Below are positions 1 through 7,608 of a DNA stretch of 57,146 nucleotides, piece after piece; the first letter of the stretch is position 1, and the number at the start of each line of letters is the position of its first letter. The notes beneath the pieces were generated by a model that did no database searches, was not told where the DNA came from, and saw only the letters and a program-made list of their open reading frames with translations. The DNA comes from DATNIB01 sp035604685 (lineage in GTDB: Bacteria; Actinomycetota; Acidimicrobiia; Acidimicrobiales; RAAP-2): contig DATNIB010000019.1 in NCBI GenBank assembly GCA_035604685.1, positions 1 to 57,146 on the forward strand, read 5' to 3'. Both the position numbers and the translations under genes were made by a program.

Positions 1-121
1 CGCTTCGAAGCCATACGCAAGAGGCGGACGGCGGAGTGGAAGCGTTCCCCGCAGCGGTCCGACGTGACCCGGATCGAGTGCTGTCGGGGGAAGCGCACAA
101 CGCTGGCTCGGGCGGTGACCG

Positions 122-457
122 TCACCGTTTTGGCTGCAGTGACCGAGCGAACGACGTGCCCCGGTCGATCCAGGCGTTGAGTTGGGCCGCCGTCCGAAGG
201 TCCTCCACGTCCACCCGGAGCCACCCGGGCATCTTCCGACCGCGCATCGCGACCATCTGGGCCGATGTCTTGGCGAGCAGCGACTCGGACTGCGCCGGGT
301 CGACCCGAACCATGAGACCACCCTGGCTGCTGGCTGCGACCGCCATGTTGCCGCCGACCAGGAAGGCGAGGCCGCCGAACATCTTCTGCTCGGTCACCCC
401 GGGTTCGCCCGCGATCAGGAGCCGGATACGATCGGCGAGCTCCACGTCGTAGGCCAC
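122..457 (-). CDS. TfoX N-terminal domain protein
   Basis: About 111 aa, the size of stand-alone TfoX N-terminal domain proteins. The Q-K-M-F-G-G-L-A-F motif near residue 25 followed by G-N-M and the L-M-V-R-V strand is typical of the family. I chose the GTG at 457, which gives V-A-Y-D-V-E-L-A-D-R-I-R, matching the usual M-A-Y-D start; a GTG at 493 would add 12 poorly conserved residues. It is divergent from the methyltransferase at 514. Family members are linked to competence (TfoX/Sxy), but single-domain actinobacterial versions have no settled role. Bases 1-121 upstream of its 3' end hold nothing I can support. Confidence 0.8.
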   Translation of the reverse strand: MAYDVELADRIRLLIAGEPGVTEQKMFGGLAFLVGGNMAVAASSQGGLMVRVDPAQSESLLAKTSAQMVAMRGRKMPGWLRVDVEDLRTAAQLNAWIDRGTSFARSLQPKR

Positions 458-513
458 GAGATGATCTTCGCCGCTCCGATCAACAGCTGTCACGCCGGCC
501 GTGGGAGCTCGCG

Positions 514-1245
514 GTGAGCGACGTGCCGCGGCCGTCGATGCGTGGGATCAGCGCACCCAGTCCGGCGGGTGCGTCCTACGTGCATCCCGACAAGGCTCGC
601 CTGGCCGCGTTCCAGCGCGTCTACGACAACTGGCGGGTCGTCGACGACATCTACCCCGACCTGGCTGGGCGCTTCGAGCGGGCCGGCACCGGCCGTTTCC
701 TCGAGCTGGGCGGTGGACGCGGACCGATCGCGGCCATCCTGGCGGAGCACGGCGTCGCGACCTGTGTCGTCGACACCGACGCCCAGATGCTGGCCGAGGC
801 GCACCGACCCGCCGTGCGAGCCGACATCTCGACGCTGCCGCTGGCGGACGCGGCCGCCGACGGCGCCGCCGCGGTCAACTGCCTCTACTTCGTGTCCGAC
901 CCCCGGGTCGCCCTCCGGGAGGCTCGGCGGGTGCTGCGAGCGGGCGGCTTGTTCGTGGCGTCGGCACCGGCCCGCTGGAACGACCCCGAGCTGGAAGGCA
1001 TCGACCCACAGTGGGGCATGCCGTCGCCGTTCGACGCCGAGGACGCCCCCGCGCTGGTCGGTGAGGTCTTCGGCGAGGTCGAGGTCGAATCCTGGGAGGT
1101 CGTGGCGTACGTCCTGCCCGACCGCTCCGCGATCGCCGACTATCTCCACGCGGTCAACGTCCCCGACTGGGAATCGAAGACCGAGGACATCACGCCGCCC
1201 CTGCGCATCACCAAGCTCGGCGCCCACGTCTGGGCCCGCCGCTGA
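514..1245 (+). CDS. Class I SAM-dependent methyltransferase
   Basis: 243 aa. SAM-binding motif I is L-E-L-G-G-G-R-G-P around residues 64-72, followed by a motif II acidic stretch (V-V-D-T-D-A), the A-D-I-S-T-L-P-L-A-D segment and the R-V-L-R-A-G-G region typical of small-molecule methyltransferases of the Methyltransf_11 type. It starts with GTG, with GGAG about 10 bases upstream, and diverges from the TfoX-domain gene. Nothing in the sequence fixes the substrate. It ends 30 bases before the inverted repeat that opens the next cassette. Confidence 0.8.
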   Translation: MSDVPRPSMRGISAPSPAGASYVHPDKARLAAFQRVYDNWRVVDDIYPDLAGRFERAGTGRFLELGGGRGPIAAILAEHGVATCVVDTDAQMLAEAHRPAVRADISTLPLADAAADGAAAVNCLYFVSDPRVALREARRVLRAGGLFVASAPARWNDPELEGIDPQWGMPSPFDAEDAPALVGEVFGEVEVESWEVVAYVLPDRSAIADYLHAVNVPDWESKTEDITPPLRITKLGAHVWARR

Positions 1246-1274
1246 GGTGGGCCGTTCCGCCAAGCGGGCGGTGA

Positions 1275-1296
1275 CTAGGAGGGATTGGCGAAACTC
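1275..1296 (+). repeat. Left arm of an inverted repeat bounding a ~1 kb cassette
   Basis: This 22-base arm begins CTAGGAGGGATTGGCG and continues AAACTC. Its reverse complement recurs at 2237-2270, where an 11-12 base internal segment (TTGGCGAAAC) is duplicated. The arms flank the PilZ and zinc-ribbon ORFs. No clear target-site duplication is visible outside them. Confidence 0.75.
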
Positions 1297-1395
1297 GGAA
1301 GTCCATGTCGGGGCTTCCGTTCGATCGCTCGGGCCAGTCTCAGACCCCAAATTCCGGCCATACCTACCCCACAGAACACGAGTGTCAACAATCGG

Positions 1396-1749
1396 CTACC
1401 AGACGATTCGCATGCGGTTGTACGAATCGAGCATCGCACGTTCGGGCCAGGAGAGTTCCACGAACTGAATCCCTACTTGAATCCCCCCGTCCGATCCCGG
1501 ACTGACGTTGCGGATCACCCCTACAAATCGGTTCCTATTTGAGATGCCAGTTGGCATTGGGATTTCGACGGCGATTTCGCGCCCGATGATTTCGTTTCCG
1601 ATCGGCTCGACAATTTCAATTCTCGCACCGAGGACCGAGATGTCGAGAACGTGGCACTCACCCCAGGCAGGTTCCGGATCGTCCTCGAAGATGTACTTCC
1701 CGAGCCAGTCAGCCCCCTCACGCGGGACTCGTCGGCGCCGTTCCGGCAT
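1396..1749 (-). CDS. PilZ domain protein
   Basis: 117 aa from the ATG at 1749, which has AAAGGGGG 7-8 bases upstream; the longer open frame back to 2103 has no supporting signal. The protein opens with an Arg-rich stretch (R-R-R-R-V-P-R) and has D36-I-S38-V-L-G41. Together these are the RxxxR and (D/N)xSxxG signatures of c-di-GMP-binding PilZ domains. It is a single domain with no partner output domain, so it would act as a diffusible c-di-GMP receptor. It lies inside the repeat-bounded cassette at 1275-2270, in sequence visibly less GC-rich than its surroundings. Confidence 0.8.
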   Translation of the reverse strand: MPERRRRVPREGADWLGKYIFEDDPEPAWGECHVLDISVLGARIEIVEPIGNEIIGREIAVEIPMPTGISNRNRFVGVIRNVSPGSDGGIQVGIQFVELSWPERAMLDSYNRMRIVW

Positions 1750-2031
1750 GACGGACCCCCTTTCGTGGCGCATATGCGCGGCGAGGAGTTGTCCGCGATT
1801 CTTTCGCGGTTCACCCCGCCGCCCGTGGACCGAGGGGGTTGGCCGTCCTCTGGGGCGTTCGGGTCGGCGCAAGTCCTGGTCCTCATGTTTATCCACAGGC
1901 TGTGATCTTCTGGACTTTGGGGGTCTGAACCTCCGCCATCGGGCAATATCCGATGAGCCGCCCTTAGTCGAGTTCGGTGAGTTGACCGATACGATGGTCG
2001 CAATTGGGGTTGCGTCGTCTGGGGGATTCCG

Positions 2032-2238
2032 ATGGCCCAGTTCAACAGAGATTCTCCCAGCCTCTGTCCCCGGTGCGAGAGGGAAGCCTCCTTTGAGTAC
2101 CACCTCAATCCGGTGGGAGGGCTCAGCCGTTGTAGGTCGATCCCAGGGTCAAGGCCGGGTAAGCCTCACATGCATCGCAAATGCAACGCCTGCGGTTACC
2201 AGTGGGCCGAAGTTCCAGGGCCCCTCGCGGGGTCCTGA
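2032..2238 (+). CDS. Small zinc-ribbon protein
   Basis: 68 aa. It has two Cys pairs, C-P-R-C near residue 12 and C-N-A-C-G-Y-Q-W near residue 51, spaced as in a treble-clef/zinc-ribbon fold. The ATG is preceded by GGGGGA at 5 bases. The gene diverges from the PilZ gene. Its stop codon lies inside a 17-base sequence (2229-2245) that is repeated at 28834-28850, so the 3' end was shaped by, or belongs to, a mobile unit. I do not recognise the family; it could be a nucleic-acid-binding peptide or a remnant. Confidence 0.5.
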   Translation: MAQFNRDSPSLCPRCEREASFEYHLNPVGGLSRCRSIPGSRPGKPHMHRKCNACGYQWAEVPGPLAGS

Positions 2239-2245
2239 GTTTCGC
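2229..2245 (+). repeat. 17-base repeat, copy 1 (cassette end)
   Basis: GGGGTCCTGAGTTTCGC, identical to 28834-28850. In both places it lies directly inside an inverted-repeat arm ending in CTAG at the right-hand border of an accessory cassette. Confidence 0.85.
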
Positions 2246-2270
2246 CAATCGTTTCGCCAAGCCCTCCTAG
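2237..2270 (-). repeat. Right arm of the cassette inverted repeat
   Basis: Read on the minus strand it begins CTAGGAGGGCTTGGCGAAAC and continues GATTGGCGAAACTC. It pairs with 1275-1296 but carries one extra copy of the TTGGCGAAAC unit. It overlaps the stop codon of the DinB gene at 2267-2269. Confidence 0.75.
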
Positions 2271-2779
2271 TGCGCCCGGCGGAGCGCGAGACCCCCGAGG
2301 TAGGCGGCCTGCCCGGCGTGCTGCAGGTTGTCCGAGAGGATGCTGACCAATCGCACGCCGAGCGTGACCGGCGGGTCGAAGGACCGGTCGACGACGCGGT
2401 CCAGCGACTCGGCGTCGAGCCCCTGGAGGAACTCCACCGTCTTTTGGTGGACGGCGTCGTGGTAGCCGCGGAGCAGTGCCGCGTCGGCCACGACCAGGGC
2501 CGCCTCGGCGGGTGTCTGCCCGTAGCCGTGCGCCGACGGCTCGAACGGCAGGCCGAACCGGTCACACCAGCCGGCCTCGGTCCACACTTGAGCGCTGCCG
2601 GCCGCGCCGGCGATGTGGTCGTCCTGGACGCGCGCGATGTGCCACAACAGCCAGGCGATGGAGTTCGACTCTTCGTCCGGCCGGAACCCGAGGTCGTCGA
2701 GGTCGAGATCGGCGGCCACTGCGTGGACCACGTCCCGAACTCGGTCAAATGCGTCTGTCAATACCCCTGCGACGTCCAT
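2267..2779 (-). CDS. DinB-family (DUF664-like) protein
   Basis: 170 aa, the normal length for a DinB-like four-helix bundle. The three metal-ligand histidines of the fold are plausible: H in S-I-A-W-L-L-W-H-I-A-R near residue 47, and H in D-N-L-Q-H-A-G-Q-A-A-Y-L near residue 153, with another in H-D-A-V-H. Related enzymes are thiol-dependent transferases/isomerases that use mycothiol or bacillithiol; the actual substrate is unknown. The ATG at 2779 is the natural start. The stop codon TAG is the first part of the cassette repeat arm, so insertion next to this gene left its reading frame intact. Confidence 0.8.
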   Translation of the reverse strand: MDVAGVLTDAFDRVRDVVHAVAADLDLDDLGFRPDEESNSIAWLLWHIARVQDDHIAGAAGSAQVWTEAGWCDRFGLPFEPSAHGYGQTPAEAALVVADAALLRGYHDAVHQKTVEFLQGLDAESLDRVVDRSFDPPVTLGVRLVSILSDNLQHAGQAAYLGGLALRRAH

Positions 2780-2844
2780 TGCACCGTTTCGTTTCGTTCA
2801 TGGGGTTGTTGAGAAGGAGTGCCTGTCCCCGGGGGAAGCCTAAA

Positions 2845-3246
2845 TCATCGGGGGGCGGGCGAGGCCGGGACGAACAGGGCGGTGATCCGGGCGATGGTGC
2901 GGTCGGTGGAGAACACGGCGACGCCCGCCGCCAGGCGCCGGCCGACGCGGGTGGCTTCGACCACCCCCTGCACGCGCTCGCCGAGGCGGGCGCTGCCGAG
3001 GAGGTCGCAGGAGAGGTTGACCGTCACCAACGGCGCCGGGGGATCCATCAGGTCGGACAGCAGGTGCCCGATCGCCACGTCGGCCACCGAAGCGATGACG
3101 CCGGTGTGCAAGAACCCCCGCGCGTTCACCTTCGGAGGATCGACGTCGAAGGCCACCCGCGCCGGATCTGCCGGATCCCGCTCGAATCCGCCGATGGCGT
3201 CGAGGAGCGGGCTCGGATACGGCCAGCGGACGTACTCGCCGGTCAT
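2845..3246 (-). CDS. PaaI-type hotdog thioesterase
   Basis: 133 aa. The hotdog core is visible: helix segment H-T-G-V-I-A-S-V-A-D-V-A-I-G-H around residues 47-61, with Asp in the position of the PaaI catalytic acid, followed by strands L-V-T-V-N-L-S-C and V-Q-G-V-V-E-A-T. Family members hydrolyse acyl- or aryl-CoA thioesters in the cytoplasm. Its ATG overlaps the TGA of the upstream TetR gene (ATGA), so the two are translationally coupled. With the crotonase at 3927-4634 this suggests an acyl-CoA-related locus under TetR control. Confidence 0.8.
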   Translation of the reverse strand: MTGEYVRWPYPSPLLDAIGGFERDPADPARVAFDVDPPKVNARGFLHTGVIASVADVAIGHLLSDLMDPPAPLVTVNLSCDLLGSARLGERVQGVVEATRVGRRLAAGVAVFSTDRTIARITALFVPASPAPR

Positions 3247-3872
3247 CGCCGCGCCGGGCGCGCCAGGACGGCCAGGGGCGGCGGCGGCCGCAACCCGGAG
3301 AGCAGGGCGCTGACGGCGAGTTCCCAGCGCCGGTCCACCGACTCGGCCGAGGTCCCGAGCCAGCCGGCCCGCTCTTGTGACGCCAGGCCCTGCACCAACG
3401 CCACCAGCGCGTGCGCGGCGTCCGTCGGCTCGGCGGCGAGCAGCCCTCTCTCCACGCAGCGGGCAACGCGACCGACGACGAACTCGCGAACCGAGGCCCC
3501 CGCGCTGCGCTCCTCGCGGCCTGGGTCGAAGTCGGCAAAGGGCCGGGAGAACATCACGTCGGCGAGCACCGGGTTCTGGCGGACGAACCCCCGGAAGACC
3601 TCGACGACGGCCAAGAGGTCGTCCATGGGGTCGTCGGTGTTCTGCAGCTCGCCGAACCGCCGGTGCAACATTCGGAACCCCTCGAAGAACACCTCTCGCA
3701 CCAGGCCGCTCTTGTCACCGAAGAGCTCGTAGACGGCCGGCGGGGAGGTTTCGGCCTCCCGGGCCAGGCGGCGCGTGGTCAGTCCGGCCACGCCGTTGTC
3801 GGCCAGCATGGTCACCGCCGCCTGCAGGAGGCGGTCCCGCAGCTCGGGGGTCCGCTGCTTGGCCCGCGGCAC
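3243..3872 (-). CDS. TetR-family transcriptional regulator
   Basis: 209 aa. The N-terminal HTH is clear: L-L-Q-A-A-V-T-M-L-A-D-N-G at residues 15-27, then L-T-T-R-R-L-A-R-E-A-E-T-S-P-P-A-V-Y-E-L-F-G-D-K-S, the canonical TetR recognition segment. The C-terminal ligand-binding region is alpha-helical and unremarkable. It starts at GTG 3872 and overlaps the thioesterase by 4 bases. It probably represses the thioesterase and possibly the crotonase upstream; the ligand is unknown, with an acyl-CoA a reasonable guess from the neighbours. Confidence 0.9.
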   Translation of the reverse strand: MPRAKQRTPELRDRLLQAAVTMLADNGVAGLTTRRLAREAETSPPAVYELFGDKSGLVREVFFEGFRMLHRRFGELQNTDDPMDDLLAVVEVFRGFVRQNPVLADVMFSRPFADFDPGREERSAGASVREFVVGRVARCVERGLLAAEPTDAAHALVALVQGLASQERAGWLGTSAESVDRRWELAVSALLSGLRPPPPLAVLARPARR

Positions 3873-3926
3873 CGCGCTAGCCGCCGGCCGGGGACGTGGC
3901 GTGGGGCCGGCCGGAGTCGAGCGACC

Positions 3927-4634
3927 TCACTCGGGCCCCGCGGCCGGTGTGAACGAGGCGGCGTCCACCTCGATCGCCGCGCGGATCGCGGCCAGCGACC
4001 CGCGCCTCACGCGTTGCTTGGTCGCCTCGTGGGCTTCGAGACTGAGCGCGGCCAAGCTGGTCGCGACGTCATGTGCGGTCTGGCTCAGCTCGTCTGGCTC
4101 GACGATCCGGTCGAGGAACCCGGCGGCGACGGCGTCGGCGGGGGAGTAGACCTCGGCCAGGGTGACGGCGCGGACGAGGTGGGCCGGAGCCAGTCGCTGC
4201 CGGCAGATCTCGATTGCGGTCTCGGGCATCGTCATGTTGATGGCGACCTCGTTGGCGGTGATCTTGTAGGGCCCCGCGGCGCCGATTCGGTAGTCGCCCG
4301 AGAGGAGCAGGAACACGCCCATGGCGATGGCGTGGCCCGGGCAGGCGATGACGACGGGCCTGGGAAAGGAGAGGAGCCGCTCCGCCACCTCGAATCCGCC
4401 GATGAGCATGCGCACCGCCTCGGGACCGCCGGCTTGGAAGACCGAGAGGTCGAACCCGGCCGAGAAGATCCCGGGCCGTCCGGAGAGCACGATGACGGCT
4501 TGGTCGGCCATGGCCCGATCGAGTGCGGCGTTGAGCTCGGCCTGCATCTCGTTGGACAGCACGTTGACCTTGCCGTCGTCCATCGTGATCGTGGCAATGC
4601 CGTCCTCCAACCGATAGGTCGTGCGCTCGCCCAT
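3927..4634 (-). CDS. Crotonase / enoyl-CoA hydratase-isomerase family protein
   Basis: 235 aa from ATG 4634, which has GGGAGGAG 5 bases upstream; a longer frame to 4721 has no such signal. Crotonase features: oxyanion-hole segments G-I-F-S-A-G-F-D-L near residues 51-59 and G-H-A-I-A-M-G-V-F-L-L-L-S-G-D-Y-R-I near 94-111. The first of the two hydratase glutamates (in the usual G-G-G-x-E-L) is replaced by F-L-L, while E in A-N-E-V-A-I is kept. True hydration is therefore doubtful and another crotonase chemistry is likely. It is in the same direction as the TetR/thioesterase pair. Confidence 0.85.
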   Translation of the reverse strand: MGERTTYRLEDGIATITMDDGKVNVLSNEMQAELNAALDRAMADQAVIVLSGRPGIFSAGFDLSVFQAGGPEAVRMLIGGFEVAERLLSFPRPVVIACPGHAIAMGVFLLLSGDYRIGAAGPYKITANEVAINMTMPETAIEICRQRLAPAHLVRAVTLAEVYSPADAVAAGFLDRIVEPDELSQTAHDVATSLAALSLEAHEATKQRVRRGSLAAIRAAIEVDAASFTPAAGPE

Positions 4635-4777
4635 TGGGTCTCCTCCCGCCGCTCGCCCAGCTTCCCGAGCCCGGCTCGGGAGCGTTTGGATCAAGGTAAC
4701 GAAACAACGGTATGAAAGCAAGCCCGACCGCCCCGACCGGAGTCGCCGACCGCCGCGGAGCTGGGGCCTCGGTGTTC

Positions 4778-5536
4778 CTAGGCCTCGAGGGAGCGTCGGT
4801 CGTCGGCGAAGCTGGCGCGCAGTTGCGCCAAGCTGGCCGCCAGCAGGCGGCTGATGTGCATCTGGCTCACGCCGAGGCGGTCGGCGATCTCGGACTGGGT
4901 CAGTCCGTCGATGAAGCGGAGCCGGATGATGACCCGGTCCCGCTCGGGCAGGGCTTCCAGGGCTCCCGCCAAGACCGACCGGTCCTCCACGTGGGAGTAG
5001 CGGGCGTCATCGCTTCCCAGGGAGTCGGCCATCGTCTGGCTGTTCAGGTCGGGCGCGTCGAGGGACGCGCTGCGGTAGCCCCGGCCCGCCTCGATCGCTT
5101 CGAGGACCGCGTCCTCGGTCGTGCCGATGGCGGCGGCCAGCTCCGCCACGGTGGGGGGGTGGCCGAGTTCCTGGGACAGCCGATCGATGTTCTGGCCGAC
5201 CTCGAGGTAGAGCTCCTGGATCCGCCGGGGGGCCCGGACCGCCCAGCCACGGTCGCGGAAGTGCCGCTTCAGCTCACCGATGACGCACTTGGCGGCGAAG
5301 GTGGAGAACTGGACTCCCCGCTCGGGGTCGAATCGGTCGATCGCCTTCACCAGGGCGAGCGAGGCGACCTGCACCAGGTCGTCGTGCGGCTCGCCGCGTC
5401 CCGCGAAGCGTCGGGCGAGCTGGTGGGCCAACCCCAAGTGGCTGGTGATGAGTTCGTCGCGCAGGCGGGCGTCCTGCTGGGTGGTGAGATCGCGAAATCG
5501 GGCGAGCCCTTCGTCGCCCCCCGGCAGGCCGGTCAC
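4778..5536 (-). CDS. sigF: SigB/SigF-type RNA polymerase sigma factor
   Basis: 252 aa with region 2 (H-L-G-L-A-H-Q-L-A-R-R-F then D-D-L-V-Q-V-A-S-L-A-L-V-K-A-I-D-R-F-D-P), region 3, and region 4 HTH (L-T-Q-S-E-I-A-D-R-L-G-V-S-Q-M-H-I-S-R) near the C-terminus. This is the SigB/SigF/SigG class of general-stress or development sigma factors. The start is the GTG at 5536, which overlaps the TGA of the anti-sigma gene (GTGA); the longer frame reaching 5719 lies inside that gene. It is the last gene of the rsbV-rsbW-sigF operon, so activity should be set by partner switching. Confidence 0.92.
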   Translation of the reverse strand: MTGLPGGDEGLARFRDLTTQQDARLRDELITSHLGLAHQLARRFAGRGEPHDDLVQVASLALVKAIDRFDPERGVQFSTFAAKCVIGELKRHFRDRGWAVRAPRRIQELYLEVGQNIDRLSQELGHPPTVAELAAAIGTTEDAVLEAIEAGRGYRSASLDAPDLNSQTMADSLGSDDARYSHVEDRSVLAGALEALPERDRVIIRLRFIDGLTQSEIADRLGVSQMHISRLLAASLAQLRASFADDRRSLEA

Positions 5537-5985
5537 GCGCTGGCGTTCGCCCGATGCTTCCGCAGCCAGACACACGGCCTTCCCTGGCGCTGCTCCCGCC
5601 CGTGTTCGTCGACCAGGGCATCGAGCAGTTGCCTCGACAGTTCGCCGTCGCCCCCCCACAGCTCCCCGCCGGCGATGCCCTCGCTCGGGTGGGAGCGCAG
5701 GCCCGGCTCGACGGTGCACTCGATGGTCACCGTCCCGGCGTCGTGGGTGTAGCGCAAATGGATGGTGCCGCCGGCCTGGACCGCCTCGAAGGAGACGACG
5801 AGCTCGTCCACCGCCAGGCGCAGGTCCTCGATCTCCTCCACGTCGAAGCCGGCCCTCGCCCCGACGGAGGCCGCCGTGAATCGCGCCAGCGCCACCAGAT
5901 CGGCTCGAGCCGGGAAGGACAGTGCGATCACCTCGGGGCGTCCACCGCCCCGGTCGTCCCGGTCACTCATGTCGAGTCGTTTCAT
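5533..5985 (-). CDS. rsbW: Anti-sigma factor, RsbW-like HATPase
   Basis: 150 aa HATPase_c-type anti-sigma kinase. The N-box-like segment E-D-L-R-L-A-V-D-E-L-V around residues 52-62 is intact, and G-L-R then G-E-L-W-G-G-D-G-E-L-S-R-Q-L-L-D-A-L-V-D resembles the G1/G2 lid region. RsbW proteins bind their sigma factor and phosphorylate the STAS anti-anti-sigma protein. ATG 5985 or ATG 5970 could be the start; both overlap the rsbV 3' end. It is followed with a 4-base overlap by the sigma gene. Confidence 0.88.
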   Translation of the reverse strand: MKRLDMSDRDDRGGGRPEVIALSFPARADLVALARFTAASVGARAGFDVEEIEDLRLAVDELVVSFEAVQAGGTIHLRYTHDAGTVTIECTVEPGLRSHPSEGIAGGELWGGDGELSRQLLDALVDEHGREQRQGRPCVWLRKHRANASA

Positions 5986-6316
5986 CTCCCTGGTCCGTAC
6001 CCGCCAGGTCGGGGCGAGAACCGTGGAGCGGAAAGGCGGTGGCCAGTCCCGTGATCTCGAGCACCTTCAAGATCCTCGGCTCGGTCACGATCAGGTGCAG
6101 CGCGCCGCCGGCGCGCTGACACTGCTCCCGCACGGTGACGAGGACCCCGAGCGCGGTGGAGTCGAGGAAGGTGGCGTCGAGGAGGTCGAGGTAGAGCGTG
6201 CTGTGGCCCGCCGCCAGCAGGGTCTCCAGGCGCTCTCGCAACGACGGGGCAACGGCCAGGTCGATCTCGCCGTCGACGACCACGAGCGGCCCGTTGTCCT
6301 CGGACACCTGCGTCAA
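5963..6316 (-). CDS. rsbV: Anti-anti-sigma factor, STAS domain (RsbV-like)
   Basis: 117 aa, one STAS domain. The phosphorylatable serine lies in D-A-T-F-L-D-S-T-A-L-G-V-L (about residues 48-60), matching the D-S-(S/T)-G/A-L consensus. It starts at TTG 6316 with AAGGTAGG 5 bases upstream, or at GTG 6307. As first gene of the operon it is the likely entry point for a stress signal through dephosphorylation by an unlinked PP2C phosphatase; no phosphatase gene is seen nearby. Confidence 0.88.
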   Translation of the reverse strand: MTQVSEDNGPLVVVDGEIDLAVAPSLRERLETLLAAGHSTLYLDLLDATFLDSTALGVLVTVREQCQRAGGALHLIVTEPRILKVLEITGLATAFPLHGSRPDLAGTDQGDETTRHE

Positions 6317-6441
6317 GGCTGCCTACCTTCCCACGGTGGGTGCGCCTGGGGTCCCGGAGAGACCATGGCCCAAAGTATCGCGTCGCTGCCTGGGCGTTTG
6401 CCTCGCCCGGAGGCTGAATGCCCGAGCACTGTTCACGCGTG

Positions 6442-6585
6442 TCAGGCGTCCGGCCGCCCCGGGGGGCCGCGATCGGCGCGGGCCTGCATGCGGGCCAGGT
6501 GCTCGTAGACCCGCTGGTCGGCGTCGGTCAGGCCTGGGTGAACCAACCGGCGCGGCCAGAGCCGGTCCCTCCGAACCAGGTTCAC
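6442..6585 (-). CDS. Possible 47-residue basic protein
   Basis: A short frame from GTG 6585 encodes a basic, Arg/Leu/His-rich peptide (V-N-L-V-R-R-D-R-L-W-P-R-R-L-V-H-P-G-L-T) followed by a helical D-Q-R-V-Y-E-H-L-A-R-M-Q-A-R. Its composition looks protein-like and unlike a random high-GC shadow, but the GGAG adjoining the GTG is badly spaced and no family is recognised. The rest of 6317-6711 shows no other gene; it must carry the promoter for rsbV on the minus strand. Confidence 0.3.
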   Translation of the reverse strand: MNLVRRDRLWPRRLVHPGLTDADQRVYEHLARMQARADRGPPGRPDA

Positions 6586-6711
6586 CTCCGCGGCCAGGGT
6601 GGCTGTGCACCGAGGTACACCCAGGACACGAGCCGATGGCTCGGCACCGGTCTCGTCGTCACTCGCGCCGATCCGAGCGACGACGCGGTCGGGTGGGGAA
6701 AGCTGGCCGCG

Positions 6712-7566
6712 ATGAGCCCGCCCGCGCACATCACGGTGACGGTCGCGCTCATCGTGATCGGCGCGGGCGTCCTGCACGCCTCTTGGAACGCGATCGTCAA
6801 GGACATCGACGACCTCCTCCTCGCGTTCGGGCTGGTCGGCGTGGTCATGACCCTCGGCGGCGGGATCGGCCTCGTCGTGACGGGCCTCCCGTTTCGAAAC
6901 GCCATCCCGTTCGTGCTCGGCTCCGTGGTGATACACGTGGCGTACCAGCTCGGCCTCATGCGCTCCTACCGGCTGGGCGCCTTCAACCAGACCTACCCGA
7001 TCGCGCGGGGAACGTCGCCCCTCGTGGTGGCGGTCGGTGGCTACTTCCTGGCCAGCGAACACCTCGGGCCCGGGCCGTTGACCGGCGTCATCGTGCTGGC
7101 CGTAGGGCTCATGAGCCTCGCTTTCTCGTCGGGCCGGCTCAGCCGCGCCGACTTCCCGGCGGTCGCCGCCGCGGTGCTCACCGGGCTCACCATCGCCGGA
7201 TACACGTTGGTCGACGGCCTGGGGGTCCGCCGCGCCCATGACCCCTTCGCCTACACGTACCTCCTCTTCTTGGTGCAGGGTCCGGTCTTCCCGGCGCTGG
7301 TCCTCGGGCGGCGCCCGCTCGCGGTCTGGCGCGATCTGTCGACCGTGGCGAGGGGCCTGTCGGCGGGACTGCTCGCGCTCGTCGCCTACGGTGCCGTCCT
7401 CTGGGCCCAGACCCGGGCACCGTTGGCTGAGGTGGCCGCCCTGCGCGAGACGAGCGTGATCTCGGCCGCCGTGATCGGCGTGCTGTGCTTCAAGGAGCGG
7501 TTCGGGTCAAGGCGGCTGGTGGCGGCGCTGCTGGTGGCGGCCGGCATCGCCCTCATCGCGTTCTGA
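6712..7566 (+). CDS. EamA/DMT-family membrane exporter
   Basis: 284 aa from ATG 6712. About ten hydrophobic segments in two homologous halves, for example I-T-V-T-V-A-L-I-V-I-G-A-G-V-L-H-A-S-W-N near residue 7 and A-A-L-L-V-A-A-G-I-A-L-I-A-F at the C-terminus. The H-A-x-W-N motif in helix 1 and the R-G-T-S-P-L and E-V-A-A-L-R-E-T-S motifs of each half are the EamA repeats. The open frame upstream to 6418 lacks membrane character and is not included. It is likely a metabolite exporter of the inner membrane. It converges on the MTHFR gene. Confidence 0.85.
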   Translation: MSPPAHITVTVALIVIGAGVLHASWNAIVKDIDDLLLAFGLVGVVMTLGGGIGLVVTGLPFRNAIPFVLGSVVIHVAYQLGLMRSYRLGAFNQTYPIARGTSPLVVAVGGYFLASEHLGPGPLTGVIVLAVGLMSLAFSSGRLSRADFPAVAAAVLTGLTIAGYTLVDGLGVRRAHDPFAYTYLLFLVQGPVFPALVLGRRPLAVWRDLSTVARGLSAGLLALVAYGAVLWAQTRAPLAEVAALRETSVISAAVIGVLCFKERFGSRRLVAALLVAAGIALIAF

Positions 7567-7608
7567 GGCCGCCGACCCCCTCGGCCGGCGTGCCGCGAGA
7601 TCGCTGCA

